Positions 20,843 to 32,772 of a stretch of DNA of 64,000 bases are shown here, piece by piece. Below the pieces are notes generated by a model. It was not told the DNA's origin. It made no database searches and saw only the letters and a program-made list of their open reading frames with translations. The position numbers were made by a program, and so were the translations under genes. The stretch comes from Porogramme epimiltina (Eukaryota > Basidiomycota > Agaricomycetes > Polyporales > Polyporaceae), in assembly GCA_900155495.1 (NCBI GenBank), contig FTLJ01001177.1, positions 33,377-97,376 of the forward strand, read 5' to 3'. Position 1 is the first letter of the stretch. Each line of letters opens with the position of its first letter.

Positions 20843-23137
20843 CTACTGCTTCCTTCCGCCAAGCTCGGAGTAGAGAACATCACCGTAAGATGCCTTGGCA
20901 CCCGTGCGTGCTTTCTTGAAGTGGTCGGAGATGAGGAATGCGACATCTGAATGGCTGATTAGGTCAAATGTACAGAGAATAGGTCTGAACATTGCACATA
21001 CCGAGGGACTGCTCGAAATTGAGCCGTGGGTCACAGAACGACTGGTAAATGAGAAGATACACCAGGTGAGCTAGGGCAAGGTTTGATGATCTGGATCTAC
21101 GAACCTGGTATCTCAGGGGCAGGTGGTCCTCACTCAGGCCCATGCTCCCACCAAGGCACTCAGTGACGCTGAACCCGTCGTCGGCCAGCTCCCCTGTGAA
21201 CTCGAGACTGACACCGTTCAGCTGCGAGTCACATTCCGTGTGCACTCGGATGCACGACGTCAGTTCGCTGATGATCGTGCCGAAGTTGCGCGTCTTGAGC
21301 CCAGAAGAGGAAGTGAGGGTGCTGCGGGGCGCGAGTGAGTGATAGTTCCGACAGCGGCAGGAGGATAGAAACGCGCACTTTCCGTGCATGGGGTCGCAGA
21401 TCCAGATGACCGGGTGCCCTGAGGCCTGTACTGCACGGATATGTCCTGGAAGATGCTCCTCCACCTGATCCATGTGAATAGGTTATTCGGGGTGCAATTT
21501 TCAGTGCTTACCTTTCCTGCGCCGTAGCGAGTGATCAAAGTAACCTTGCCGCTCTCGCGGTCCGGGTTAACAACTGCGCCGAACCCACAGTCAGCGTCAA
21601 CGCACACAGGACCGGTGATAGACCTGAATATAGAACTTACTCTCCAACATCCTCACCAACTCATCCGCCTTCATCGTAGGTCCGACCTTCACTCCGATCG
21701 GGTTCCGGATCCCACGGAAGTATTCAACGTGGGCGCCGTCGAGCTGCCGCGTGCGGTCTCCAATCCACAAGAAGTGGGCCGAAGTGTTGTAGTGCACCTT
21801 CTGGGGCTGCGGCGCGGGCGCGCCGTTCGGCGTGAAAGACGCGAGGGACGACGGGATCGCAAACTCGCGCGTCATCGCCTCCTCGAAATCTAGCATCAGG
21901 CCCTCGTGACTGCGTGCAGTGTATGCCTGTCAGTAGTGACGTGAGTGGTGTGAGAGGGGAGCGCACGGACCTGGTATAGAAATCCACTTCGCCGAGCGCG
22001 CCGCGCCCGCCGCCTTGCTCGTAGCTGATGATGTCCTTCCCAATGCCGATGGTGCGCGTAAATTCGAGCGCGTCGGACAGCCCTTCCGTAATGCGCTCGA
22101 ATTCCTCGCTTCACGGTCCGATGAGTACGGCGAGGAAGTGCTAGAACGCGCGCGCAAGGTGCTCACCGCAGCGCTGGGGAGCGAACGTGGCTGAGTGACC
22201 AGTCCTTAGGATGATGTAGAGAAGCGAATCCGGACGTTAACAGGCTCCGAACATGGTTGAGGGTGGTGGTAGAGTGGAAGTAAGCACTGCGCCCAGGTAA
22301 CATGTGAGACAAGAAGAGCTTAATTGTGACAAGCCTTCCGTACCTGAGCATCCGGTTGGGATCCGGAATGCGATCATCTGGGTCAAGGCTGAAGAAAGGA
22401 ATGAGAAAGCCGTTTTGGGAGAGCGAAAACGCTATCTTACCCGTTAACATTGTCTCCTCTACGAGTTATGAGTAAGGTTCTGCTCAAAAAGTCTAGGCGA
22501 AGCCTACCTGAAGCTCATGACAACGCGATCTCCGACTTTTTCGGTAGGACTACTTCTGGGCTTTGCATACTGTCCTGCAATGCGGCCAATGCGAACGACA
22601 GGGAGACGCGTGCCCCAGATGACAATGAGGGAGAAAGACAAGATGAGACCAATTTTATTCGAGATATTTTCCTGCAAAGAGGGTAAGGCGGATGCATGAT
22701 CCTGTGAGGTAGGGGCATGACTGACATGAGTGCAAGCATCGAAACTCTCAGCACAGTCCCCCGCGTGAAGGAGGAATGCCTTGTTCTTTTGCACTTGACT
22801 AAGTTGCGTCCTGAGCCGCTCAATCTGTAAAAGTGTTATTTCATGAATAGGGATGAAGAGACTGTGCATACCTCAGAAGGTGACACAAGAGGCGGCAACG
22901 TTCTGATCTTCCCGAGGACCCTGCGGATGGCGTTGGGTGAGAAGCATGGTGACGTCGCAGCATTCCGCTCACTTCTCCAGAATCTCTCTGTCTGGATAGA
23001 CTACATTCTGTAACATAGCGCATCATTAACGTCTTGCACCTCCGTATGCAGTAGCAAGAAACATCCCGATGACTCACCTGTGCGGCGGTCTTTGCCCTCC
23101 ATGAGGTTGGAGACCAAGTTCCTGCTGCCTCAGTCAT
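20843..23137 (-). CDS. Class II (plant-type) DAHP synthase
   Basis: 3-deoxy-D-arabino-heptulosonate-7-phosphate synthase: condenses phosphoenolpyruvate and erythrose 4-phosphate, the first step of the shikimate pathway. Fifteen exons: 23137-23078, 23007-22973, 22920-22872, 22824-22726, 22671-22508, 22458-22441, 22388-22344, 22286-22167, 22108-21971, 21909-21641, 21573-21512, 21464-21379, 21321-21105, 21041-21002, 20946-20843; phases consistent, 501 aa. Seen: SWRAKTAAQ, LPPLVSPSEIERLR, HAGDCAESFDA (metal-binding Cys region), RIAGQYAKPRSSP, GDNVNG, STTTLNHVRSLL, YTSHEGLMLDFEEAMT, GVKVGPTMKADELV, RYGAGKVEEHLP, CDPMHGNT, TECLGGS and a final DVLYSELGG. Exon 6 is only 18 nt and encodes most of RGDNVNG. 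A TATAAA at 23201-23206 lies about 64 nt upstream of the start. Confidence 0.95.
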
Positions 23138-24140
23138 GTCGGAAACTCGACGAAAGAGGATAGGGAGTGTGTTAGATGACGCCCCCACTGGTTTGGGGTT
23201 TTTATACAGCCGGACCGCCTGCTAAATTAGTGGCGAGCTGAGGTGAGATGACTGGGGAAATCAAGCGTCGCTGGGCGCCTTTAGATCGCAAACTCCGATC
23301 TGATCTCCATGTCTCTGCCATCTTATCTAATCGGCCGACGCAGTAGATTTCGTGGCGTTGAAAGCGGCGCCGTGCCGCTCTGAAGCCTGAACCGCCTCGT
23401 CACCGCGCCCTCAGCGGTGTGTACCCATATGGCCCCGTGTGTAGTGCGCCGAAACCGTGTGCCTTGGGAAGACTAGTGTCGGCGCGGACGTAGCGGACTT
23501 AGGTTGAAATCACCGCACCGGAGGTGGATGTTCCCATGCACCTTGTTTCTTAACTGTGCCTAGTCTCTCACCGGAAGTTCAATCCCCCTCGGGGGACATC
23601 AATAAGTGCGATCTGGCGGGGTTATCTCATTATGGCCTCCCATGAGAGAGCTCTTCTCGATGGGCAGGAGGTCTCTGCACGCTCCGTTGAGTTTCCCTCC
23701 CGGAACAGGCAATGATCTGGTGGTCCTACATACATACAGTAGTTCAAGGCCAGTTCCTCAGGGATACGAGGCTATGATATCTCAGGTAAGCGTTGTTAGG
23801 TACATCAAACCCATTTGGCTGATAGTAAGGAGGTCGCAGTGACGTGGAAACGAAAACTGCGTGGTGCGGATGACACGATCATATATATATATGCAATGCA
23901 CAACGCCGGGGAAGGCTATACTTCTTTCACCTATATGATGACAAAACGGACGAGCTCATGGCGCTCGTTGCGCTTTGTAGACGCGGACAATAGGTTAACA
24001 TGGCTTTCTACCAATAGCGCTTTTCGACCAAGTGTGGTCTTTTGGTCGTCTAGATCTATTCTTACCGGCAGAATCGCATTGCAGTCATCAGAGTCCCACA
24101 CAGTATCGTACACTAATGTAACTGGTAAACAAATCTAGTG
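23138..24140. other. Intergenic
   Basis: Holds the DAHP synthase promoter (TATAAA on the minus strand at 23201-23206). A short AT microsatellite lies near 23880. No gene seen in the remaining sequence. Confidence 0.5.
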
Positions 24141-25278
24141 CTATATGAAGCGCGGCCATCCTCCGTGACCCCCATCAATTCTATCTGCCCATTCCATTTC
24201 GATCCTCCTGGTCCATTCACGTTCTGCACACCATGGCACGCTATCTTCTATCTTACGCGGCTCGTACAAAAATACATCCACACCCACCGGTGCTCGCTTT
24301 CGGACATTCGCCAAGTCAGTGTAGAATCTTGAGAAACGCGAACGATCTTCCTCTCGGCCCCCAGAAGAAGCTGGGCGTGGACATGGTTCCACAGCGATAC
24401 GGCAGATGCGTGGCTGGGGTCTCTTGTTGCGGTCGATCTCTGCCAATCCAAAGTATGATCGTCAGAGTTTAACGTCAGATACCGCATTATCAGGGAGACC
24501 TGCCTATCATCGATGTAAGCCATTCTTTGGCCTCATCCTGTGGCTGCACATGAGACAGACGAATACTTGCGATCCTCGGGGTGATCTCCGCCCACTTCTT
24601 TATCGTGCGTGGAACATTCATGTTCTGGACGGCGACGAGGTGTAGCCGCGTAAGCCTGGGGAACATGCGCGAGTGCGATGCGCCCACTTGCACGTTCTCG
24701 AACTGGTCCGCGCCGTTTCGTATCACAGTCATCTCTCTGAGGCTCTCCAACGGTCGCCCTCCCATGCGCATGGAACAGTGGAGAAAGCTGGAGAGCGGAA
24801 GTCCTATATCCGCAAATGCGAAGCTTTCCAGAGTCGGACCGAGGAGGCAGAGTATGTCGAATAGCTCTTCAATCGTACCCCCGTCGGGGTCGCGTCGCCG
24901 CAGTCGCCGCGCAGCGCTCGGTCCTGGGAGAGAGTCGGAATCATCGCTCTCCGAGGCGATTGGGGCGTGGGCCTGCCACAAGCGCGATCGCGCGCCGGAA
25001 GTAGGGGTCTTCGCAGACGGGAGGAGGACCAGGAGGTGGCGCACAATAGGAGCGTAGCCTTTCCCCTCGGCCTCCACAGAGGCTCGGTCTGCCTTGTACG
25101 CTTTGAGGAAGGATGCGACACTGCACCACCTGCGTAGCGCGACGGAGTGGAGCCGGATTGGGCGGGCAGCGTTGCGGATAGCACTTGAAACGAGGGACAG
25201 GTGAGCACCGGTGCGCCCCCCGTCGGTGCATGCAAGGACGAAGATCTGGTGGAGAGTTTCGACTGGGAGATGTTCCAT
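24141..25278 (-). CDS. F-box protein, second family, copy A
   Basis: Predicted SCF adaptor. Exons 25278-24504 and 24439-24141, 357 aa. Seen: F-box MEHLPVETLHQIFVLACTDG at the N-terminus followed by GRTGAHLSLVSSAIRN and RLHSVAL; a leucine-rich-like middle with FPRLTRLHLVAVQNM; after the intron RICRIAVEPCPRP and a final WADRIDGGHGGW. The ATG is the first after an in-frame stop. The intron needs a GC donor (GCAGGT) to keep the phase; an alternative GT donor with a less typical acceptor (ending AAGAG) also keeps the frame, so this junction is uncertain. Same intron position as in the neighbour at 25765-26907, showing tandem duplication. Confidence 0.75.
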
Positions 25279-25764
25279 GCAAGGCAACGTCGTCGGAGCG
25301 AGGTACTAAGTGCAGTTCAAGCGGAAGATGGGTAGGTGCGTTTGAGCTGGGGCGATAAGGAGGACTCAAGAGGTCGGAGTCAGTGCGGGTGTGCGGCGCT
25401 CAGGCTGCGCTGGGTGTGTGGAGCGGCAGTCCCCGTCTCCGACATGAGTGCACACGCAGACGCAGCGTGGCAGGCGTCCAAGGTGGTCGACCAAGCTGAT
25501 TTCGGATCCACACGGTCCGTGCGCGCCTCAAGACACCAAATGCTGTGCAATTCGTGTCTAGTCTAGGAAAGGTAATACAACCACCCAAAGGCTCCATGAA
25601 ATAAATAAACAACATAGCTCTAGCTCGACCCTAATAAATACGTAGGAGAGGCGCATCTATCTCTATAACGTCATTTTCAAAATGTGTTCTTCGCTAGTAT
25701 CTCCGAATGATCCAAACTGAGGGCATGGCCAGGGCAAACGGGCACTGTCGCCTGCCGTCTCCGA
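25279..25764. other. Intergenic
   Basis: Spacer between the two F-box paralogues; no gene seen. Confidence 0.5.
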
Positions 25765-26907
25765 TTAACGAATCCTTCTGGCATCTACGCCGCCGGCCCA
25801 GAAGCCCGGCCCACCGCTGACTCCCTCGAGCCAGCCCTGCCTGAGATTGACAGAGTGCTGTGCACCAGTGTCATAGTTGGACTCGAGGAATCGGACCGCG
25901 GTCGTGGCTCGCCCACGCCTTCCGAGGTCTGCGATCGCGCGCATAAGCTCGCGCCGCTGCCCTTCCACCATCGGCGGCTCGACTCTCCCCGGAGGCGGGG
26001 CAGGGAAGGGCTGGACGATCAGGAGGCGCATCCTCGGGAAGACGGGATCATAGTTCCTGGGTCGGTCACCTACGCCGTGTCGATTCGTAAGCACCCGGAT
26101 TAGACCGTTCGCACCCGCAGCGCGAGAACACTCACCAAATGTCTCCCGCAGACCCGGCCCGACCCTTGCTGGAGCGTCGGAGATGCGTATCTTGACCGTG
26201 CGCGGCGCAAGCTCCGTCCAGTGACAGAAGAGATGCTCCAAGCTGTGGTCCAGCACGCCCATCGCGATGTGCAGACATTCCAGCCGCGGGAAAAGCGGTC
26301 TCGGGAGCGCGGGCGCGCCCACAGTCGGGATGTCGACGCCTTGCATGCGCGCGATGGTGAGGTCCCTGAGGACGGGGAACTGCGCGCAGCCCGCGAAGAG
26401 CGTCGTGTGGGCGTACGTCGTCGCGAGGGCCAACGTTAGGAGGTCTGGAGCGACAAAGCGGAGGAGTGCGGGGAGCGGCGCGAGAGTGCTCGCCCGACCG
26501 CGGCCCGGAGCGAGGGTCATTGCGGAGAAGGCATGATCGAGGTCGTTGTCCGTGTCGTCATGCTCGTACACCTTGCGCCGCAGCATCTCGCGATGCGACA
26601 TGACGTAGAGGTGCCTGACCTTGGGGTAGCTCGCCGGAGAGCGCGACCTCGCGACGCTGGCCCGGACGTGCTGGTATTGAGCGGTGAAGGCGGCGACTTG
26701 GGCGAGTCCGGTGAGGGCCACCGAATGGTACCGAACCGGGAACACTTCGTTGCGGAATGTGTTTGACACAGCGGAGAGTGAGCAGCCCGTGCGGCCACCA
26801 TCCGAGCAGGCGTGGATGAAAATCTGCTGTCGAAGCTCCACGGGCAAGTCCTGGATGCGAGCGAATGCACGAGGGCGACGAGCTGTGGGGTGAGTGTTAC
26901 GATGCAT
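25765..26907 (-). CDS. F-box protein, second family, copy B
   Basis: Paralogue of the preceding gene. Exons 26907-26136 and 26069-25765. Seen: ARIQDLPVELRQQIFIHACS F-box, DGGRTGCSLSAVSNTFRN, YHSVAL, a long low-similarity middle, LFPRLECLHIAMGV, TVKIRISDAP, then after the intron FPRMRLLIVQPFPAPP and VNLRQGWLEG. The 66-nt intron has GTGAGT and GTAG ends, is a multiple of three and has no stop, so the frame also stays open if it is retained. The ATG at 26928 is only about 20 nt from a TATATAT element at 26947-26956, so the next ATG (26907, MHRNTHP) is preferred as start. Length then 358 aa. Confidence 0.78.
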   Translation of the reverse strand: MHRNTHPTARRPRAFARIQDLPVELRQQIFIHACSDGGRTGCSLSAVSNTFRNEVFPVRYHSVALTGLAQVAAFTAQYQHVRASVARSRSPASYPKVRHLYVMSHREMLRRKVYEHDDTDNDLDHAFSAMTLAPGRGRASTLAPLPALLRFVAPDLLTLALATTYAHTTLFAGCAQFPVLRDLTIARMQGVDIPTVGAPALPRPLFPRLECLHIAMGVLDHSLEHLFCHWTELAPRTVKIRISDAPARVGPGLRETFGECSRAAGANGLIRVLTNRHGVGDRPRNYDPVFPRMRLLIVQPFPAPPPGRVEPPMVEGQRRELMRAIADLGRRGRATTAVRFLESNYDTGAQHSVNLRQGWLEGVSGGPGFWAGGVDARRIR

Positions 26908-26946
26908 GTTGACTGGTGGATGATCCACGAAGAATCATACCAGAGC

Positions 26947-26956
26947 ATATATATTA
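26947..26956 (-). promoter_or_regulatory. TATA-like box of F-box copy B
   Basis: TAATATATATG on the minus strand. Its closeness to the first in-frame ATG (26928) argues that translation starts at the next ATG. Confidence 0.45.
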
Positions 26957-29108
26957 CTGCCCGCCGCTCCGCGTCTTGAAGAAGGCAGAGAGCGTCGGTG
27001 CATAGCCGAAAATTGCATCATACCCGCAAGAGGACGCCTGGAACTGAGACGTTCAAACTCTCAACACGATCATGAAAGCTCGCTAGGGCGTGTGTGACTC
27101 AAGGTGTTTGTGGCGGAGAACGACAATGATCATTGAGTGAAGGACAGCTTTGGCGGCGGCTACCACACGATAGCTCTACGCCGGTAGTACATTCCGTGTT
27201 GCGCACTGCCAAACAGAGAGTGCCATCAGCTTTCCCGAGGAGAGACGGATCGCAATTTTGGTGTGATATCTTTGGTCAAGTATACATCTTGTCCGGAAGG
27301 TAACGACATTGCATTGCATTGTGGACGGTGGCAGAGAACGCGATGCCCTGATTTCCGATTAGCGTGACCTTATCCAGAAGAAACACAGAATGAAGATGCA
27401 CGAACCGGAATACTGTCGCCTTTGCTCAGCCCACAGTTCAAGCATTCGAGACATGCAAAAGGGTCGCATCGGAGTCAGCAGAATTAGGAGTATACATTCC
27501 ACTTCTCGCGAGAATCTATGTACCGAGAATAAGCTGTGGGAACTTGAAGCCTAAGTGAAGTTGTCACATACTGATATGATAGTGGACGCCTTTGAAGGCA
27601 TGGGCCGGAACAGAGTTTCGTTGGTTTCAGCCCAGGAAGCTTCATGGTCTCCCACCGTGCCTCTCGCCTTCGCCCGGTCACCTGAGATTGCGTGTTTGTT
27701 TACTCTACAGGCTAACTCTGATGTCGGCGCCATTCGGGTTCACGCCGTCCTGACGTGTGATTTGTGCATAAACTCCATGGGAGATCTGCGACGTAAAAAA
27801 ACACTATCAAACGTGAGTTTCCGCCTCAACTGACAGGGGAGAATGTGGTACGACCTCGGGGCCATGCACCATTCTCAACCCGATGGTTCCCACGTGGGCC
27901 AAACATCCACGAACAAGGTCGGCGTGGGGGCGGCGACCGTCGATACCGAAAATCACGGACATGGTCGGTATGCATGGGTGTGATCAACGGGCGTCGGTGA
28001 CCAATGGTCAGGCACGGGGTGCGAAGGGTGCGCTTCCGTCGGAGAACTTCGGAGCATAGCACGTCCCGTATAGTTCATCGGGCCAAAACCGAGGCCGGTG
28101 AAGCTGAGATGTGCATCTCACGTGGCAAGTGAGCCAACGAGAGTGTTTGCATGTTTGTCTTCGTGTATGCGCGAAACAGTCGTACACAATCAGTATAGAA
28201 GACCGAGGGCGCTTTGAATTCTTTACCTGTGTAATTCTGCTACGTTTTGCCGGCTCCTGTGTGGGCCGGTGGTTGCGGAGCGCGTTGGCACCCGATTCCC
28301 GCCCCCGAGGTCCTTATTCCCACTTCATCCAAGTAGCTTCTCGGCCCTGTTTCATGGCCACGGTATCTAAAGTGGTTCTCGCATCCGGAAAGGTGGTCTA
28401 CGAATTCAGCGACTGGGTCGGATGTGGACGACACTTTCACGTTAGCCTACAGTGATACCTGAAGCAGATAATGTTGTCAGTATTGACATGGTTGGTGATG
28501 AGACCAAACCATAGTAACTGGATTAGCTCAGAGCACAAACTAAGGCTGTAGTAGAGGTTATTAGGATAATGAACTTGAGCGGAACTTGCCAACGTGTCGT
28601 CGATCATATAGCGCCCAAGAAGGTAAATCTATCAAATGCTTATCTTATCGCGGTCTCTAAGGGGGCTGTGGGCGCTTGTAGCTTCTGCTCTGTTCCGTTT
28701 CACTTTGTTCCTCTGACTAGTCATGAATCCGGAAGATGGTCATAGTCCACCCTCTAATTTTGAACATGATCACTTGATACAACACGGGTACTCCTGAAAT
28801 ACACTGGCGGCCCGCGGACACACTCAGCGGGCTAGCGGTCCGCCTACAGATCCGCCTTCAACAAACCTAACTCCGTATGGGGGAAACTCAAAAGGTCTGG
28901 TGCTGTTAGTAAACACTACCCGCTCTGTCATGAGTGTCGCTCACATATTTACATACTTTGTACACGATAGCCTACTAGGAGTAGCAGATCGTCACCTGAT
29001 AGTTGCATGGTCCCCATCGGAGCTCAGCGAGCTTCCTACTCAACGTAATCTTCTCTTCTGTATTGAAACTTTCTCCTTTGGAGGCTTCTTTACGAGTTTC
29101 CCGTCGCA

Positions 29109-29114
29109 TATAAG
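29109..29114 (+). promoter_or_regulatory. TATA box of the CE15 gene
   Basis: CATATAAGG about 50 nt before the ATG at 29162. Confidence 0.5.
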
Positions 29115-29161
29115 GGTGGTATGATTCAAAATTTTGCGATATTACCGTTCTCCAGCTTACC

Positions 29162-30801
29162 ATGTACATCACAGACCTCCTCTCCCTCTTACATATCGCC
29201 GTGGTAGCACTTGCTGGCACCGCAGCCGCTCAAAGCTGTGCCCCCCTCCCAGCCAAGTTACCGCAGCCGTCCGACCTCCCTATCATCAGCACCCTTCCGG
29301 ATCCATTCACGTTCCACCTGTCAAACCGCCGTGTCGGTTCTGTGGCCGATTGGGAATGCCGTCGGGCGGAGCTCAAGACGCTCGTCCAGGAGTACCTTTA
29401 TGGCTACTACCCCGACCGCGCCCTCGAGGCCGTTCGCGCGTCCCGACACGAGAATAACCTCACCATCACTGTATCAACCGGGGGAAAGTCCGCCAGCTTC
29501 CTCGCCAATATCACGTTCCCGACAGCAGCGCAAGGTTCGCAAAACCGCACGCAGGGCGCCTCACTCGCGGCCAGCCGTGTCCCGGTCGTCATCGCCGCGG
29601 GCACATACCTCGCCCCCGTCAATATCACGCCCTTCCTCGAGTCTGGCGTCGCAGTTGCGCAGTTCGACGTGAACACAATCGCAAACGACTCTGCGACGCG
29701 CGTCGGAGCATTTTGGGACCTCTATGCGGACCGCGACATCGGTCCGTACTTGACTGTCAAAGCTAAATGCGTATGGGCTCCCTGATCCCCGGACTCATCT
29801 TTGCAGGCGTCATGACGGCCTGGGCGTGGGCCGAACATCGAATTCTAGACGCGATCGAACAAGTTGTGCCAGAAGTTGATGCCGCCCGCGTCGGCGTCGT
29901 GGGGTGCTCGCGCTACGGAAAGACTGCGCTCGCTGCTGCAATTTTCGACGAAAGGGTGAGCGTCCACAAATACAATGGCCTGCTTTGTTCTGCAGACGTG
30001 TCGTGACGACTAACCCCCTTTTTCGCTAGATCACGCTAGCGCTTCCCCTCTCGAGCGGTGCCGAGGGGATCGGTCCTTGGCGCTACTACTACGAGAGCCG
30101 TAAGCATCGCTTGCGTCCCACCGCTGCGACGCGTGCCCACTAGGGCCTTGTATTTTCCAGAGGGCGCCGCCGAGAAGATCGAGAACATCACGACCAAATA
30201 TGGGTACTGGAGCACGATGGAGCTGTGGAAGTTCGACAACGTCACCGGAAACTCGACCCGGGTGCCGTTTGATGCGCACGAGCTCGTCGCGCTTGTGGCT
30301 CCGGTACGAACAATGTCGTCCGGTTGGGTACTTCCGATCGTTGTGGAAGCTGACGGTCTGTGTAGCGGGCGATACTCTGGGACGAGGGCCAGGAGGATTG
30401 GTGGGTGAGTCAACAGCTCCGTACATGGACACGGGAGTCCACAAGGAGTCTCACGATGTTCGGTGTGAACTAGACGAATCCAGAAGGTTCAATCAGTGTA
30501 GTCTATGGCGCTGCAAAGGTTATCTTCGACTGGCTTGGCGCCGGCGACAAAGTCGGCGTTCACGTGCGGCACCCGCCCGACGATCTTCATTGTGGCCAGT
30601 CAGCCTAGTATGTTTTTACGTATACACGAATGGTCACTGAGAACTGACCGTACTTGTTTCGCTCGCCACAGCCCGGCCGTGCAACCATTCCTTCGGAAAG
30701 CCTTCTTTGGAACGCCCACGACCGTTGACTTCAGCGACATCTCGCCCTTCCCCCCTCACCCTGAGGCGTACCCATGGTCCACTGCAGTGCCAAGAGAATA
30801 A
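29162..30801 (+). CDS. CE15 family 4-O-methyl-glucuronoyl methylesterase, divergent
   Basis: Secreted esterase that would cleave ester links between lignin alcohols and glucuronoxylan. Exons: 29162-29741, 29807-29955, 30030-30099, 30161-30303, 30366-30404, 30474-30607, 30672-30801; 414 aa. Seen: signal peptide (MYITDLLSLLHIAVVALAGT, AAAQS), LPDPFTFHLSNRRVGS, EYLYGYYPDR, the nucleophile motif GCSRYGK (Ser228), YYYESQGAAEKIENI, HELVALVAPRAILWDEG, GAAKVIFDWLG and the His region HPPDDLHCG (His366). The position where fungal members have the catalytic Glu (ESG) reads LPLSSG here; the acid may instead come from the DEGQEDWW loop. No carbohydrate-binding module. Several N-glycosylation sequons. Terminal exon ends PWSTAVPRE. 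Confidence 0.88.
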
Positions 30802-30917
30802 CTGGAAACGGAAGTCAAATAACTTGTGAAAATATAGCAACAAAAGACATAGGGTAAACGTAGCGACTCAAGTTCACCAAATGATAACTACTTTTATGAC
30901 GAGTGCTACTATTGCAC

Positions 30918-32118
30918 CTATGATTTACTGAAGGCTTTCCACTTCCCGCTGTTGTTTTCCCAAATGTGCTTCAGCAAAGCGTCAACCTCCTCCGTGACGT
31001 CCTTCCACTTCAAACCCCCCTCCAGGTCCGGCAGCTCTTCTACCTCAATCGCCCCGTCCTCCCCGTCCCCTACAGTGACGATGCAGAACCGGTCCCCCGC
31101 CCACGCGCCCTCCGTCAGCTGCGGCTTGAACGCATCCGCACAGACCATCCCAACCTCAGGCGAGCTCGACCACCCGATGCGGGCGAGCAGCGCGTGCGCT
31201 AGGTTCGCATAGTCCGGCGCCCGCAGCCCCTCCGCACGCACATACTCGCCCTTCGCGAGATTGCACAGCACGCGCCGGCCGGCGCGCCCCGCGTGCGTGT
31301 GCGGCGCGCCGCGGCCGTCGCCGTAGAGCGCGACGAAGCGCTCCGCGTCGTCGGGCGCGCGCCCGTCGGTGCGCCACCCGCGCACGGCGAGCGTGTGCCG
31401 GTTCGCGGCACACAGGCGCGCCATGCGCCAGTCGAGGTGGAACACGCGGTGGTACATCGCAGCGGCGAATTCGCTCAGCGAGCACGGCTCGCCTTCGTCC
31501 TGCTCCGAGTCTGCGAGGTGGGCGGACGCGAGCTCGGCGCGCTCGCTGGTGGTGAGGAGCGCGGGCGGCAGGTCGGTGATGCGGCGGGTGTCGTCGCCGA
31601 GGGAGATGAGGCGGCAGCCGGCCCAGGGGGCGTAATATTCCCGTGTCGCTCGGAGGATGTGCGGCTTGCCTACGAGGAGAATGGCTTTGCAGGTGAGCGC
31701 GAAGAAGAGGAGTTCATGCAGCCTGTCAAACTCTTCGAACAGTAGATCGAGAATCTCTACGGGGAGTTTAGAGAGCGAGCTTGCAGGTTGTGAGGATATT
31801 GGACCGGTCGAGAGCCACGCGTCTATCTCACTAAGGAGAAGCACATGTGTATGTTTGGGAGAGCGCTTGTGAGCGAAGATTACGTCGGAACGAGAGTAAG
31901 AAGACGCACGGGGAAAGTGTTGGAAGAGTGAGATAGCTTAGAAGACTTTCATGAGGGTAGAAAAACCATGCTCCCAGTTCTCCCCATGCGTGTTTACTCC
32001 CCTCTCTTCTGTCGACGTTGATTCTGAAGCCCAGACGAAGTTAGTTAGAACTTGAGAAGTCCGTCAATGAACCTCAATCTCGCAAGCGAGAGACTTACAT
32101 TTGCCACCACTGGCCCAT
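30918..32118 (-). CDS. MGQYW/F-box-like protein, dispersed copy 5
   Basis: Same family as the 2-10 kb array, 20 kb away. Exons: 32118-32099, 32023-31910, 31830-30918; 348 aa. The 20-nt first exon gives MGQWWQ, exon 2 gives IINVDRREGSKHAWGELGAWFF and LTLPTLSP, exon 3 opens EIDAWLSTG. F-box SKLPVEILDLLFEEFDRL, then APWAGCRLISLGDD, LLTTSERAELA, VLCNLAKGEYVRAEG, ARIGWSSSPEVGM, AGDRFCIVTVGDGED, WKDVTEEVDALLKHIW. It keeps the ancestral-looking INVD and ELGAWFF blocks better than the array copies, and has no charged C-terminal tail. Third-position GC is much higher than in copies 1-2. Confidence 0.87.
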
Positions 32119-32772
32119 TGCGCTGTGGTATGAGAGACAGGTGTGAAGACGTGGCTTGAAAGTGTTCGACACGCACCCGATGTCGCCGGCCTTTATGACT
32201 CTTGGCGCACGAGCGGGCGCTGTCCGGAATGAACGATCACGGCCTAGGAGGCCCCTGTCGCAGCACGATGATGGTTTTACCTAAAATTGAGCGCGGCGTC
32301 ATCGATGAGCGCGGCAGCTTGACATCGCAACACGACTAGAGCATAATGGAGCGGATGGCTAGTTGGATAGCTTGTAAAGCATCATGCTATGCGAATAGAC
32401 ATTATAGATGTTATGGCAATAGATGAACGACAAGTCGGAACAGTTCGAAGGCAAAAGTCAAGCTGACTCAGCGTAGTGATTGATGTCGCTAGGCGTCTAC
32501 CGGTGCCGAAAATGGAAATTCCCGACGCCGCGCCTGCTCATTGAGCGGGGCGGGTGAGTGCAAATCGGGCGCCCACTCGTCGGACAGAACCCCCATGCGT
32601 CATCTCGATCCGCTCCTCGTCCCCTACCCTTCGTCGGTCAATGTCCTCCAGAGGGGTCTGGGAAGTGCACTATGACGTCACTGACTTGAAGAAGTGACGT
32701 CCTCCCGCCTCTGCCTTATATGACCTGTACGTCGCCAACCGTGCCCATCGCGCACCCAAACGACCTCTCACT
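32119..32772. other. Divergent intergenic region
   Basis: Shared upstream region of the dispersed MGQYW gene (minus) and the mitochondrial-type protein (plus). CTTATATG at 32714-32721 is a TATA-like element for the latter. No gene seen. Confidence 0.5.

Larger units (their letters stand above)
26908..29161. other. Long intergenic region
   Basis: 2.2 kb with no convincing gene. Open frames at 27555-27833 and 28111-28455 have no motif, leader or splice support. TATAAG at 29109-29114 belongs to the CE15 gene. Confidence 0.5.

Noticed and set aside
23880..23895. AT microsatellite
   Set aside because: Ordinary simple repeat with no neighbouring gene.
28111..28455. 114-codon plus-strand frame
   Set aside because: No motif, leader, promoter or splice context; codon use unlike neighbouring genes.
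29162..30801. CE15 gene as a pseudogene because of a stop after exon 1 and frame changes
   Set aside because: Correct GT-AG splicing at six introns restores one continuous 414 aa frame with all conserved blocks.
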